Source: Seonamhaeicola sp. S2-3 (lineage in GTDB: Bacteria > Bacteroidota > Bacteroidia > Flavobacteriales > Flavobacteriaceae). From it: a stretch of 64,000 nt of DNA. The DNA lies in contig NZ_CP019389.1 of assembly GCF_001971785.1 (NCBI RefSeq), positions 2,739,001 to 2,803,000 of the forward strand, in the 5' to 3' direction. Positions 1 through 9,455 of this stretch are shown in pieces. Below the pieces are notes generated by a model, which saw only the letters and a list, made by a program, of their open reading frames with translations, was not told where the DNA came from and did not search any database. The stretch's first letter is position 1. Each line of letters begins with the position of its first letter. Made by a program: the position numbers and the translations under genes.

Positions 1-838
1 TACTTCTAGACGTATGTTTTAATCTACGAATAGCTTTTTCTTTAATTTGTCTTACACGCTCACGAGTTAAATCAAAAGTTTCTCCAATTTCTTCAAGTGT
101 CATTGGGTGTTGATTTCCTAATCCAAAGTACAAACGAATAACATCGGCTTCACGTGGTGTTAAGGTTTCTAAAGCACGTTCAATTTCTGTACGTAAAGAT
201 TCATGTAACAACTCTTTATCTGGGTTTGGAGACTCACCACTATTTAATACATCGTATAAGTTAGAATCTTCACCTTCCACTAATGGAGCATCCATACTTA
301 CATGACGACCAGAGTTTTTCATAGACTCTTTAACATCATTAATAGTCATATCCAATTCTTTCGCAATTTCTTCGGCAGAAGGTGGACGCTCATGACTTTG
401 CTCTAAGAAGGCAAATGTTTTATTAATTTTATTAATAGAACCAATTTTGTTTAATGGTAAACGTACAATTCTAGATTGTTCAGCTAGCGCTTGAAGAATA
501 GATTGACGAATCCACCATACAGCATAAGAAATGAATTTAAAACCACGAGTTTCATCAAAACGTTGAGCCGCTTTAATTAAACCCAAATTGCCTTCATTAA
601 TTAAATCTGGTAATGTTAAACCTTGGTTTTGGTATTGCTTTGCTACCGATACTACAAAACGTAAATTAGCTTTGGTAAGCTTTTCTAAAGCTACTTGATC
701 TCCAGCTTTTATACGTTGTGCTAATTCTACTTCTTCATCGGCTGTAATTAAATCTACTTTACCAATTTCCTGTAAATATTTGTCTAAAGAAGCGGTTTCT
801 CTATTAGTAACCTGCTTCGTAATTTTAAGTTGTCTCAT
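1..838 (-). CDS. rpoD: Primary RNA polymerase sigma factor, 3' end cut by window edge
   Basis: Translating the minus strand from the ATG at 838 gives a protein beginning [14 protein letters not shown] with sigma-70 region 1.2 ([14 protein letters not shown]), the region 2 core ([44 protein letters not shown]), region 3 and the region 4 helix-turn-helix ([27 protein letters not shown]). It lacks the long region 1.1, as is usual for the short (about 287 aa) Bacteroidota housekeeping sigma. Only the last few codons are missing at the left edge. It directs RNA polymerase to the TAnnTTTG-type promoters seen across the window. The start is preceded by an unusually strong Shine-Dalgarno sequence, annotated separately. 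Confidence 0.95.
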   Translation of the reverse strand, partial: MRQLKITKQVTNRETASLDKYLQEIGKVDLITADEEVELAQRIKAGDQVALEKLTKANLRFVVSVAKQYQNQGLTLPDLINEGNLGLIKAAQRFDETRGFKFISYAVWWIRQSILQALAEQSRIVRLPLNKIGSINKINKTFAFLEQSHERPPSAEEIAKELDMTINDVKESMKNSGRHVSMDAPLVEGEDSNLYDVLNSGESPNPDKELLHESLRTEIERALETLTPREADVIRLYFGLGNQHPMTLEEIGETFDLTRERVRQIKEKAIRRLKHTSRS

Positions 839-843
839 TTAAT

Positions 844-851
844 GTTCTCCT
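844..851 (-). promoter_or_regulatory. Strong Shine-Dalgarno sequence of rpoD
   Basis: The minus strand reads AGGAGAAC, with AGGAG 8 nt before the rpoD ATG, which is ideal SD geometry. Most other starts in the window have only AT-rich leaders. Bacteroidota ribosomes are known to occlude the anti-SD, so an SD this good is exceptional and may be regulatory. Confidence 0.75.
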
Positions 852-1042
852 GTAATTTAATTGTGAATTAATAGGGCTTTCAATAGTTATACGTATAATT
901 GATACTTTTTGTTACAAAAATTATCATAATATTTTTTTCTATAACTTTTAGATACAAAATATGTGTTTAGGTCACATTACAAGTAGAACAATAAATTGCA
1001 TTAAGTGTTAAATTGTTTTTTCTGTTAAAATTAATTTATAAC

Positions 1043-2407
1043 TTATTTTTTTTCGGCTAATCCTCTGGTTAACCACCCTCTACGGTTTGCAGTAACAATG
1101 GCATATGGTGTAACCCAGAATAAACCAAAGGTATATAATATGCTATAGGTATAGGCCCAAAAAGCTTCTTTTATTTCATATCTGTAGGCATAGAATATAA
1201 CAGGAAATGTAGAATATATTAAAATAGTTACCAATGTTGAGCCTAGAAATAACAATGGATGTACTGCTACAAAAAATAACATAAATATTAAAAATGGAAA
1301 ACTCATAATTAATTCTGTTATATGACTTATAAATAGTAACCTACTTCCTATTTTACTACCTTTTCTAAAGTTTTTAAAGATAAATTTAGACATTTCTATA
1401 GATTCTCTTACATTACTTCGTCCCCATCTAATAAACATTTTGTAAAGTCCAGTATATTCATCGGGAACATTAGTAAAAGCTACAGCGTTTCTTTGAAATA
1501 ATACATGTTTGCCTTGTTTTAAAATCATATTGGTTAATGCACGATCTTCGCCAATATCTGACGGTTTTCCCATAAAGGTTTGGTTAATCCAGTCGTTTAA
1601 GCAATTTAGTACATTTTCTTTTTTGTATGCGGCTAAGGCTCCTGGGGTACAAAATACAGATTTTAAGGTGCTTTCTGCAGAGCGTACAAATTCAAAACTT
1701 AAAACAAAACTTACATCTAACATTTTTGGTAATAACTCTTTTGAGTTATTTAGTACACGAATATTACCAGCAACTGCACCGCAGTTTTTATCTTTTGTAA
1801 AAGGGCTAACTAAGTTTTTTAATGTGTTTTTGGTTACTATAGAATCACTGTCAACAGTTACAAAAACATCGCCTGTTCCATTTTTAAAGCCATAATATAG
1901 AGCATGCCGCTTACCCATATTTTTAGGTTGTTTGTGTAACTCTAAATTATCACCTAAAATAGTTTTAGCTTTTTGCATCCATAGCCAAGTATCATCTTTA
2001 CTGCCATCATCAACCGAAATTAATTGAATTTTATCTTTAGGGTAGTCACTTTTATTTAAGCTCATTAAAGTATCAAAAACCTGTTGACTTTCATTGTAAG
2101 CAGGAACAATTACAGTAATTTTTGGTAGCTCTTTATTACTTACTGTTTCAATAGGTTTATACTTAAAATATTTATAAAACATGAATAAGAAAAAGAATAC
2201 TTTGTATATAAATAAACCTAGTGCAATTAGCATAAATAAATATCCAAATGTTGAGCCCTGTCTTTGTTCATTAAATTCTTTAAAGTCTGCATGAAATACA
2301 TAAAAAAATAGAATACCTAAACCTATTAGTAAAAATGTACTGATAAGAACAATTAAATTTGAAGAGTTTTTGATTTTGTTGTTTGTTAAGCGATAGTTTG
2401 GTAGCAT
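1043..2407 (-). CDS. Membrane-embedded family 2 glycosyltransferase (processive type)
   Basis: 454 aa. Two N-terminal membrane segments (about residues 17-37 and 53-80) precede a GT-A domain, and several membrane helices follow (about 355-440). Catalytic motifs of the cellulose/hyaluronan/PNAG synthase type are visible: VIVPAYNES, the first Asp in SVDDGS, the DxD-like TVDSDS, GEDRAL for the catalytic base, and IRWGRS in place of (Q/R)xxRW. The likely role is polymerising or adding a UDP-sugar at the inner membrane for an envelope or extracellular polysaccharide. It is transcribed alone, between rpoD and the pnp terminator. The substrate cannot be read from sequence. Confidence 0.88.
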   Translation of the reverse strand: MLPNYRLTNNKIKNSSNLIVLISTFLLIGLGILFFYVFHADFKEFNEQRQGSTFGYLFMLIALGLFIYKVFFFLFMFYKYFKYKPIETVSNKELPKITVIVPAYNESQQVFDTLMSLNKSDYPKDKIQLISVDDGSKDDTWLWMQKAKTILGDNLELHKQPKNMGKRHALYYGFKNGTGDVFVTVDSDSIVTKNTLKNLVSPFTKDKNCGAVAGNIRVLNNSKELLPKMLDVSFVLSFEFVRSAESTLKSVFCTPGALAAYKKENVLNCLNDWINQTFMGKPSDIGEDRALTNMILKQGKHVLFQRNAVAFTNVPDEYTGLYKMFIRWGRSNVRESIEMSKFIFKNFRKGSKIGSRLLFISHITELIMSFPFLIFMLFFVAVHPLLFLGSTLVTILIYSTFPVIFYAYRYEIKEAFWAYTYSILYTFGLFWVTPYAIVTANRRGWLTRGLAEKK

Positions 2408-2498
2408 AGCGTTGATTGAGTTTTTTCTTTAATTAGATGTACGCTATACTATTGGTTTTAGATTTTCTTTAATGATTATTTAACATTGGATGTAAAAA

Positions 2499-2534
2499 AA
2501 AATCCTCAATTAAACCATTTTAATTGAGGATTTT
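2499..2534 (-). terminator. Rho-independent terminator of pnp
   Basis: A 16-bp perfect inverted repeat (AAAATCCTCAATTAAA and its complement) around a 4-nt loop. On the minus strand it is followed by a run of T. It starts about 20 nt after the pnp stop. Confidence 0.9.
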
Positions 2535-2555
2535 ATATTGTATTCTTAAAAAGAA

Positions 2556-4802
2556 TTAGTCGTCTTTTTTATCGTTTCTACGATTATCTCTATTACGATT
2601 ATCACGTCCACGATTATCCCTACCTCTGTTGTCTCTACCACGATTATTATTGTCTCGTTTTGGTCTATCTACCCAACCTTCTGGTTTTGGTAAAATAGCT
2701 TTTCTAGAAACTTTTTCTTTACGAGTTCTAGGGTCAATGCCAAAGTATTTTACATCAAATACATCACCTAATTTAACTACATCGGATACATTTTCTGTAC
2801 GTTCCCAAGCCAATTCACTTACGTGTAGTAATACTTCATTTCCTGGAGCTTCGGTATATTCAACTACAGCGCCAAAATCAAGCATTTTAATAACTTTAAC
2901 TTCATAAATGCTACCAACTTCTGGTTTAAACATTAAAGAATCTATAGACGCTAATACTTTATCAATACCTTCTTGGTCTGTACCTAAAATTTCAACAACA
3001 CCTTCTTCAGTAACAGGGTCTTCATTAATAACAATGGTAGTTCCTGTTTCTTTTTGTAGTTCTTGAATTACTTTTCCACCAGGACCAATAAAGGCGCCAA
3101 TTAAATCGTTTGGTAAAGTAGTAGTCACCATTTTAGGAGCATGTGCTTTAACAGTTGGATTAGGTTCTGAAATGGTTTCGGTTATTTTGTTTAAAATATG
3201 TAAACGACCTTCTTTAGCTTGCATTAAAGCATTAACTAAAATCTCGTAACTTAAACCTTTCACTTTAATATCCATTTGGCAAGCGGTAATACCATCTGCA
3301 GTACCGGTTACTTTAAAGTCCATATCACCTAAATGATCTTCATCACCTAAAATATCAGATAAAACGGCGTATTTACCACTTTCTGTATCGGTAATTAATC
3401 CCATTGCAATACCAGAAACTGGTTTTTTTAATTGAACACCAGCATCCATCATAGCCATTGTACCGGCACAAACGGTTGCCATAGATGAAGAACCGTTAGA
3501 TTCTAAAATCTCTGAAACTACACGAACTGTATATGGACAATCTTCAGGAACCATACCTTTTAAAGCACGCTGCGCTAAGTTACCATGACCTACCTCACGA
3601 CGTGAAGTTCCTCGAATTGGTCTAGCTTCACCTGTTGAAAAAGGAGGGAAGTTGTAGTGTAAATAGAAACGCTCTTCACCTTCGTAAGAAGGCATATCAA
3701 TTTGGTTAGCTTCACGTGAAGTTCCTAAAGTTACTGTGGCTAATGCTTGTGTTTCACCACGTGTAAATATAGAAGAACCGTGTGTTGATGGTAAATAATC
3801 TACCTCACACCAAATTGGTCTTATTTCAGTTGTTTTACGTCCGTCTAAACGTAATCCTTCGTTTAAAGTTAAATCTCTTACAGCGGCTTTTTCAGCTTTA
3901 GAGTAGTATTTAGAAATTAAATCGCCAAAATCTTCAATTTCTTCTTCAGAAAAAGAAGCGATAATTTCTTCTTTAATTTCTGCAAATGCAGCACTACGTT
4001 CGTGTTTAGATGAGCCTGCTTTTGCTACAGCATACACTTTATCGTACGCCATATCGTGAATTTTTTTAGCTAATTCTTCGTCTTCTCTTTCTGGTTCGTA
4101 CTCACGAGTTTCTTTTTTACCAAAGGCTTCGGCTAATTTAACTTGTGCTTCACATTGCACTTTAATAGCTTCGTGCGCAAACTTAATAGCTTCAGTCATT
4201 TCTTCTTCAGAAATCTCATCCATTTCACCTTCTACCATCATAACAGAATCGGCAGAAGCACCAATAACCATATCAATATCACTTTCTTCTAATTGAGCAA
4301 ATGAAGGATTGATTATAAATTCACCATTAACTCTACCAACTCTTACTTCAGAAATTGGGCATTCAAAAGGGAAATCTGATAATTGAATTGCAGCAGATGC
4401 AGCTAAACCAGCCATAGCATCTGGCATTACATTTTCATCATGAGACATTAATTGAATCATTACCTGAGTTTCAGAATGGTAATCTTTTGGGAATAACGGA
4501 CGTAAAACACGGTCTACTAAACGCATTGTTAGTACCTCACCATCACTCGGTCTTGCTTCTCTTTTAAAGAAACCTCCTGGGTATCTTCCTGCAGCAGCAA
4601 ATTTTTCACGGTAATCTACTGTAAGTGGTAAAAAATCTACATCGGCAGATTTGTAATTGGAAACAACAGTACACAAAAGCATACATTTTCCTGATTGCAC
4701 AACAACGCTACCATGCGCTTGTTTTGCTAATTTTCCGGTTTCGATAGAAATTTCTCTACCGTCGCCAAGGTCTATGACCTCTTTAAATGTTTTTGGAATC
4801 AT
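2556..4802 (-). CDS. pnp: Polyribonucleotide nucleotidyltransferase (PNPase)
   Basis: 748 aa, full length. It carries out phosphorolytic 3'-to-5' RNA decay. Domain order is RNase PH-like 1 (about 10-145), the all-alpha linker, RNase PH-like 2 (about 325-540) with the catalytic region [20 protein letters not shown], a KH domain with [12 protein letters not shown] (about 560-620) and an S1 domain (about 625-695). The C-terminus is a basic tail of repeated GRDN/RDNR units (about 715-748) that probably adds RNA affinity. It lies downstream of rpsO, the conserved rpsO-pnp pair, but a terminator-like hairpin separates them. Confidence 0.97.
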   Translation of the reverse strand: MIPKTFKEVIDLGDGREISIETGKLAKQAHGSVVVQSGKCMLLCTVVSNYKSADVDFLPLTVDYREKFAAAGRYPGGFFKREARPSDGEVLTMRLVDRVLRPLFPKDYHSETQVMIQLMSHDENVMPDAMAGLAASAAIQLSDFPFECPISEVRVGRVNGEFIINPSFAQLEESDIDMVIGASADSVMMVEGEMDEISEEEMTEAIKFAHEAIKVQCEAQVKLAEAFGKKETREYEPEREDEELAKKIHDMAYDKVYAVAKAGSSKHERSAAFAEIKEEIIASFSEEEIEDFGDLISKYYSKAEKAAVRDLTLNEGLRLDGRKTTEIRPIWCEVDYLPSTHGSSIFTRGETQALATVTLGTSREANQIDMPSYEGEERFYLHYNFPPFSTGEARPIRGTSRREVGHGNLAQRALKGMVPEDCPYTVRVVSEILESNGSSSMATVCAGTMAMMDAGVQLKKPVSGIAMGLITDTESGKYAVLSDILGDEDHLGDMDFKVTGTADGITACQMDIKVKGLSYEILVNALMQAKEGRLHILNKITETISEPNPTVKAHAPKMVTTTLPNDLIGAFIGPGGKVIQELQKETGTTIVINEDPVTEEGVVEILGTDQEGIDKVLASIDSLMFKPEVGSIYEVKVIKMLDFGAVVEYTEAPGNEVLLHVSELAWERTENVSDVVKLGDVFDVKYFGIDPRTRKEKVSRKAILPKPEGWVDRPKRDNNNRGRDNRGRDNRGRDNRNRDNRRNDKKDD

Positions 4803-4973
4803 AAATTTTTTCTTCTAATTCAAGCAAACTTATGCTTGAATTTTGTTAAACAATGGTCGTTGTGTTGTTGTAGTGTTGTAAAATGACATGAGCTGTCTTG
4901 ACCAATGAAAAACTATAATTAGCTTCTTATTTAACGATATTTATACTCTTTCGTTTAGAGTTATATTTAATCA

Positions 4974-5000
4974 AAAAAGAGGCTATAAAAGCCTCTTTTT
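4974..5000 (-). terminator. Terminator after rpsO
   Basis: AAAAAGAGGCT and its complement form an 11-bp stem with a short loop, ending in T residues on the minus strand, directly at the rpsO stop. It probably partly uncouples rpsO from pnp. Confidence 0.85.
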
Positions 5001-5001
5001 G

Positions 5002-5271
5002 TTATTTTCTTAATCCTAATTCTTTAACTATGGCACGATATCTTAAAATATCTTTTTTAGTTAAATAATCTAGTAGTGCTCTACGCTTTCCTACTAATTT
5101 CACTAAAGAACGCTCTGTATTAAAATCTTTTTTGTTATTTTTTAAGTGTTCTGTTAAGTGGTTAATTCTGTACGTAAACAACGCAATTTGAGCTTCTGCA
5201 GTACCGCTATCGTTTTTTCCTTTACCGTATTTTGCAAAAATCTCTTCTTTCTTTTCTTTTGTTAAATACAT
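5002..5271 (-). CDS. rpsO: 30S ribosomal protein S15
   Basis: 89 aa, the normal length for uS15. It binds the central domain of 16S rRNA early in small-subunit assembly. Recognisable S15 sequence includes the GKGKNDSGTAEAQIALFTYRI stretch (split here only for length) and the basic LVGKRRALLDYL helix near residues 58-70. The ATG at 5271 is the only sensible start, and a TAnnTTTG promoter element lies 56 nt upstream. Confidence 0.97.
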   Translation of the reverse strand: MYLTKEKKEEIFAKYGKGKNDSGTAEAQIALFTYRINHLTEHLKNNKKDFNTERSLVKLVGKRRALLDYLTKKDILRYRAIVKELGLRK

Positions 5272-5326
5272 GCTAATATTATTGTAAATGATTTTTATGT
5301 ACTATGAAAGTCTTTCTTTCAAGCTG

Positions 5327-5334
5327 CAAATATA
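5327..5334 (-). promoter_or_regulatory. Bacteroidota -7 promoter element for rpsO
   Basis: The minus strand reads TATATTTG, matching the Bacteroidota consensus TAnnTTTG, followed by a leader of about 50 nt before rpsO. Confidence 0.65.
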
Positions 5335-5452
5335 GTAACTTTTTTGGGTTTAAAAGTTTTTTTGCGTAACTTTTATTGTGATTTATTCTTGTTATTCTCC
5401 CTGATGGCAAATTTAGAGCAATAAAAATTAATTAATTTATTGTTGAAATTTT

Positions 5453-6562
5453 ATGAAATCACTTTTCCGTAAAGAAATTTTTCCAGACTCTTATGATTCT
5501 CTCGAAAAAATTTTTAATAACACTTATAATGGTATTGCCATTTTATCTTTAGATGGCGATTGGATAAGGGTTAATAATAGCATTTGCCAAATGTTGGGGT
5601 ACTCTAAAAACGAGCTCTATAACATGGATATAGAGACTATTATTTTTAGAGATGATTTGGGAGCGCATGCTACAAAATACAACCGTTTAATGCAGGGTAA
5701 AATTGATAGGTACCGGGTTATGCAGCGTTATTTTTGTAAAGATGGGTCTATTGTTTGGTTTTTAATATCGGTGTCTTTAATTACAGCTTTAAATGGTAAG
5801 CCAACCCAAATGATATGGCAGTTTTCTGATATTACTAGCCGTAAATTAAATCAAGATAAACTTAAACTCATGCTTAGGGTTGTTAGAGATCAAAACGAAA
5901 GATTATCTTCTTTTGCCGATATAATAACGCATAATTTACGTTCGCATTCTGGAAATCTATCAACCATTAAAGATTTTTTAGAAGAGGAGTTTGGTTGGCT
6001 AAAAGACAATGAAAATTTTAATTTGTTATCTGTAGCTATAGAAAATTTAGAGGAAACAGTGGAGCACCTTACAGAGGTTGCAAAAATTAAACCAATAGAA
6101 AACAACCAGCTAACATCTTTAAATTTATATGATTATGTTGAAAAAGCAATTTATAATGTAATGGGTGTTGCTAAAAATACGAATACAAGTATAATTAATG
6201 AAGTAGATGAGGACGTTAATATTAAAGGTGTGCCTGCTTATTTAGATAGTATAATACTCAACTTTTTAACTAATGGAATAAAATACAGAGCAGAGGATAG
6301 ACCATCTAAAATAGAATTGACAACTGAACAAGACGGTGATTTTTTAAAATTAAAAATAGCCGATAATGGTTTGGGTATTGATTTGAAAAAGTATGGTGAT
6401 AAGCTTTTTCAATTGTATAAAACTTTTCACACTAATAGTGATTCAATTGGATTGGGATTATTTATTACAAAGAATCAAATAGAATCTATAGGAGGTAGGG
6501 TAGCAGTTAGTAGTGAGGTAGGTGTTGGTTCTAAATTTACAATTTATTTTAAAAGAGCATAA
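5453..6562 (+). CDS. PAS-domain sensor histidine kinase
   Basis: 369 aa with no membrane segment, so probably a cytoplasmic sensor. A PAS/PAC domain (about 15-135, with GIAILSLDGDWIRVNN and a PAC-like WFLISVSLI segment) is followed by a divergent phosphoacceptor helix with His in ITHNLRSH (about 160). A GHKL ATPase domain has an N-box (NFLTNGIKYR), G1 (ADNGLGID) and G2 (SIGLGLFITKNQIES). There is no response regulator next to it, so its partner is encoded elsewhere. The input signal is unknown. Confidence 0.9.
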   Translation: MKSLFRKEIFPDSYDSLEKIFNNTYNGIAILSLDGDWIRVNNSICQMLGYSKNELYNMDIETIIFRDDLGAHATKYNRLMQGKIDRYRVMQRYFCKDGSIVWFLISVSLITALNGKPTQMIWQFSDITSRKLNQDKLKLMLRVVRDQNERLSSFADIITHNLRSHSGNLSTIKDFLEEEFGWLKDNENFNLLSVAIENLEETVEHLTEVAKIKPIENNQLTSLNLYDYVEKAIYNVMGVAKNTNTSIINEVDEDVNIKGVPAYLDSIILNFLTNGIKYRAEDRPSKIELTTEQDGDFLKLKIADNGLGIDLKKYGDKLFQLYKTFHTNSDSIGLGLFITKNQIESIGGRVAVSSEVGVGSKFTIYFKRA

Positions 6563-6590
6563 AAAAGCAACCAAAAATGGTCACTTTTTT
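6561..6590. terminator. Bidirectional terminator between PAS kinase and accD
   Basis: AAAAAAG-CAACCA paired with TGGTCA-CTTTTTT around a short A-rich loop lies between the convergent ends of the kinase gene and accD. T runs flank it on both strands. Confidence 0.75.
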
Positions 6591-7449
6591 ATGCTCTTAA
6601 AGGCTGATTTAATATTAAATCTAAATATTGATTTACTTTATCTTTTAAGTCTTTGCGTAAAGTTATAAAGTCTAGAAAACCATGTTCTAGTAAAAATTCT
6701 GAGGTTTGAAAGCCTTCAGGCAAATCTTGTCCGGTAGTGTCTTTAACAACACGCGGTCCTGCAAATCCAATTAATGCTCCAGGTTCACTAATATTAATAT
6801 CTCCTAGCATGGCAAAAGAAGCTGTTGTGCCCCCAGTTGTTGGATCTGTACACAATGAAATGTAAGGTATTTTAGCATCAGCTAGTTGTGCTAATTTAAC
6901 CGATGTTTTTGCTAATTGCATTAATGATAAGGCTGCTTCCATCATTCTTGCACCGCCAGATTTTGAGATTATCATTAAAGGAATGTTCTTTTTTAAAGAG
7001 TAGTCTGCTGCTCTAGCAATTTTTTCGCCAACAACACTACCCATAGAGCCACCAATAAAGCTAAAATCCATACAGGCAACTACTAAATCTTTTCCTTTAG
7101 ATTTTCCAACAGCTGTTCTAACGGCATCTTTTAATTTTGTTTTTTCTTGAGCTGCTTTTAAACGGTCTGGGTATTTTTTAGTGTCTTGAAATTTTAAAGG
7201 GTCTTTAGATTCTAAATTTGGATCTAATTCTTTAAACTTATTATCATCAAAAAGTATTTGAAAATATTCTTTACTACCAATACGAACGTGATATCCGTCT
7301 TCTGGACTTACGTAAAAGTTTTGTTCTAATTCTTCTGTATCTACAATTTTACCGGTTGGGGTTTTATACCAAAGCCCTTTAGGAGTGTCTTTCTTCTCCT
7401 CTGTAGATGTGGTGATTCCTTTTGCTTTTCTTTTAAACCAAGATGACAT
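6589..7449 (-). CDS. accD: Acetyl-CoA carboxylase carboxyltransferase beta subunit, without zinc ribbon cysteines
   Basis: 286 aa. It transfers the carboxyl group from biotin to acetyl-CoA, together with AccA, in the first step of fatty acid synthesis. The crotonase-like core is well kept ([50 protein letters not shown]). The N-terminal segment that in E. coli carries two CxxC zinc ligand pairs reads [17 protein letters not shown] then [11 protein letters not shown], so all four Cys are absent. It ends in the terminator shared with the upstream kinase gene. An IS element now separates it from fbaA, which lies upstream in the same direction. Confidence 0.95.
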   Translation of the reverse strand: MSSWFKRKAKGITTSTEEKKDTPKGLWYKTPTGKIVDTEELEQNFYVSPEDGYHVRIGSKEYFQILFDDNKFKELDPNLESKDPLKFQDTKKYPDRLKAAQEKTKLKDAVRTAVGKSKGKDLVVACMDFSFIGGSMGSVVGEKIARAADYSLKKNIPLMIISKSGGARMMEAALSLMQLAKTSVKLAQLADAKIPYISLCTDPTTGGTTASFAMLGDINISEPGALIGFAGPRVVKDTTGQDLPEGFQTSEFLLEHGFLDFITLRKDLKDKVNQYLDLILNQPLRA

Positions 7450-7668
7450 ACTTGTATAATTTTAGTTTTACAATGATAAAAAGAAATAATGATTTTATCA
7501 CTGTTTGTGTTAAGGTTACTTATGTATTTTAACAGTATATGCAACCAAATGTTTAATACACAGTATTTAAGCTTTTATAGAAACTTTTCTATTTTTTATA
7601 AAAGCAACTACCAAAAGCCTAACCACAAAATTAAGCCTTTTTTTAATTTTGGGGCAACACCGGTAACC
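7450..7668. other. AT-rich leader between accD and the IS1182-type element
   Basis: This holds no convincing gene. It is the presumed promoter and leader region of accD. A short plus-strand reading frame through it has no recognisable protein features and continues into the IS end. Next to the IS lies the small palindromic motif CGGTAACCG (7661-7669). Confidence 0.5.
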
Positions 7669-7706
7669 GTTGCACAAGCCCATAATGTATCCTAAAATTA
7701 TAATTA

Positions 7707-7731
7707 GAAACCGTCTTTTAAAGGCGGTTTC
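7707..7731. terminator. Hairpin after the IS1182 transposase gene
   Basis: GAAACCGTCTTT and AAAGGCGGTTTC pair with one wobble position. The hairpin sits a few bases past the transposase stop and may limit read-through from the IS into accD. Confidence 0.6.
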
Positions 7732-7736
7732 TGTTT

Positions 7737-9314
7737 TTATAGACTTAAAAATTCTGGTGTTTTAAAAGGCTTTAAAAGCATGTTTATAAGGTTGTAAAAG
7801 GTATTTTTGAGACTAAAATAAAGCGTCTGTGCCCCTGCTCCGCTTTTAGTACGTTTTTCTATGAATTTCATATATTTTTTAAGGTTGTAGGCTATGGCAG
7901 AAAGTTGCATGCATTTATTGGCCTGCTCAATTCCAATGGTATTCACTTTTCTTAGGCCCATAAATTGTGTGAGCGTACCAAATACAGGTTCTACGGTGCT
8001 CTGCCTTTTTCCTTTCATATAACGCCCTTGGTTGCTTTCTACCCGGGCTATGTTACGCTCATATTCCGAGCGGTAATAGGTAACGGTAAACTTCTTTTCC
8101 TGTGCCGTTTTCCCTAGGCATGCAGTGCGTACTGGACAGTCCAAACACAACGGTTTTGAGCCGCGGTATTCCTTCTTCTTGGTGTTGTTCTTTTTTTCTA
8201 TAAACACTTTTTTAAAGGGGATGATTTGGCCTTGAGGACATGTATAATAATCTTCCTTTTCGTGATAGGTAAATCCATCCGGACCGCCCTTATAAGTGCC
8301 GTGGGCGGGTATAAAACTTTTTAGGCCTATTGCCTCTAGAAAGGCATAATTCTCGCCGCTGCTATAGCCCGTGTCGGCCACACAATTTTCCCAAACCAGT
8401 GCCGCTTTCCAAAGCCGTTGTTTTACCCGCTTAACGATATCTGGTAAATGCTGACTGTCTTTGCCATCGGCATGGTACGCTCTTATATCACTTATCACAT
8501 GGTTTGCCGTATCTACTGTAAGTTGACTAAGGTAATTGAGTTTTCTTGCCTTTCCCGGTTTTACACTGATGCGCGCATCCGGATCGGTGGGACTGTAATG
8601 GGTCTTGTTACTGGTATAGCGACTGCCTTTAGCACCAGCTCCTGGACGTGCATCTTGATCCTTTGCCCATTTGGCATTACGCCTTTTTATGGCCTGTAAT
8701 TCTTTCGTAGAAGCCGATAAGGTTTGTTGGTCTTTATCGGCCTTGTTTGCTTTAGATTGCCTTAAGGGCTTCTGTTTATCTCGATGGCTGATGTTACGAA
8801 TTTCCCGAAGATGCCCTTCTAAATCCTCTTCTGGCACTTTCAGTTCTAAAGTATCCATAGAAGCATTGGCCTTTACAGGGGCGGAATCTATGGTCTGGGT
8901 ATGGCCGGCAACCATACCTGCCGAGACACATAGCCCAAATATTTTTGTGAAAACAGATTCAAATACCGCTTCTGGAAATAGTTGGCGTGTACGGCTTATA
9001 GTAGAATGCCACGGTAATTCTTCGTCGATATCATAGCCTAAAAAATACAAGATATCCAAGCGCATGCTACAATGTGATATAAGCTTACGGTCGCTTGTTA
9101 TATTTTCTAAATAACCAACCAAACATAGCTTAAAGAATACAACAGGGTCGATGCTTTTTTGTCCGCTTGATCCATAGAATTTCTGAGTCCTTTTGTAAAG
9201 GAAATTAAGGTCGATAGCTCCACGAAGACGTCGGTAGAAATTCTCTTCTGGTACGCGGTCGCTTAGCCTAAATTGATTGAATAGCTTTTCTTGAAATATT
9301 TTTGTGCCTTGCAT
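7737..9314 (-). CDS. IS1182 family transposase
   Basis: 525 aa. It has the N-terminal DUF772-type domain (about 15-115, with YFLGYDIDEELPWHSTISR) and a DDE catalytic core: Asp in QTIDSAPVKA (about 165), Asp in VADTGYSSGEN (about 315) and Glu in STVEPVFGTL (about 440). A zinc-finger-like segment with LCLDCPVRTACLG lies between the second Asp and the Glu, as is usual for IS1182. The gene looks intact. Plus-strand frames inside it are shadows. Confidence 0.95.
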   Translation of the reverse strand: MQGTKIFQEKLFNQFRLSDRVPEENFYRRLRGAIDLNFLYKRTQKFYGSSGQKSIDPVVFFKLCLVGYLENITSDRKLISHCSMRLDILYFLGYDIDEELPWHSTISRTRQLFPEAVFESVFTKIFGLCVSAGMVAGHTQTIDSAPVKANASMDTLELKVPEEDLEGHLREIRNISHRDKQKPLRQSKANKADKDQQTLSASTKELQAIKRRNAKWAKDQDARPGAGAKGSRYTSNKTHYSPTDPDARISVKPGKARKLNYLSQLTVDTANHVISDIRAYHADGKDSQHLPDIVKRVKQRLWKAALVWENCVADTGYSSGENYAFLEAIGLKSFIPAHGTYKGGPDGFTYHEKEDYYTCPQGQIIPFKKVFIEKKNNTKKKEYRGSKPLCLDCPVRTACLGKTAQEKKFTVTYYRSEYERNIARVESNQGRYMKGKRQSTVEPVFGTLTQFMGLRKVNTIGIEQANKCMQLSAIAYNLKKYMKFIEKRTKSGAGAQTLYFSLKNTFYNLINMLLKPFKTPEFLSL

Positions 9315-9402
9315 TATTAAATATACGAAATTTCTGTATATTTAGCAAGTCTTGTGCAACAGGCACACCGTATGTGTTTAATTAAAATATTTAGGTAATA
9401 AA

Positions 9403-9433
9403 AAAGGCTCTGTATTAAATAAACAGAACCTTT
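9403..9433 (-). terminator. Terminator of fbaA
   Basis: AAAGGTTCTGT...ACAGAGCCTTT on the minus strand (one mismatch in 11 bp), followed by TTTATT. It lies 23 nt past the fbaA stop, showing that the IS landed outside the fbaA transcript. Confidence 0.85.
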
Positions 9434-9455
9434 AAGTATTTATCTATATTTTATG

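Larger units (their letters stand above)
7669..9360 (-). mobile_element. IS1182-family insertion sequence
   Basis: Outer ends GTTGCACAAGCC (7669-7680) and GTCTTGTGCAAC (9349-9360) form a 12-bp imperfect terminal inverted repeat enclosing a single transposase gene. No target duplication is obvious, so the ends are approximate. The base composition is visibly richer in G+C than the surrounding genes, suggesting recent arrival. It sits between the fbaA terminator and accD. Confidence 0.8.

Noticed and set aside
7489-7695. Plus-strand 68-codon frame upstream of accD running into the IS end
   Set aside because: AT-rich, no family features, crosses the IS1182 inverted repeat and lies over the accD leader.
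8448-9036. Plus-strand frames inside the IS1182 transposase gene
   Set aside because: They are complementary to an intact 525-aa transposase with all DDE motifs; their length reflects the higher G+C of the IS.
7655-9365. Target-site duplication for the IS1182 element
   Set aside because: No convincing direct repeat flanks the 12-bp inverted repeats; partial matches around ACCG are too short.
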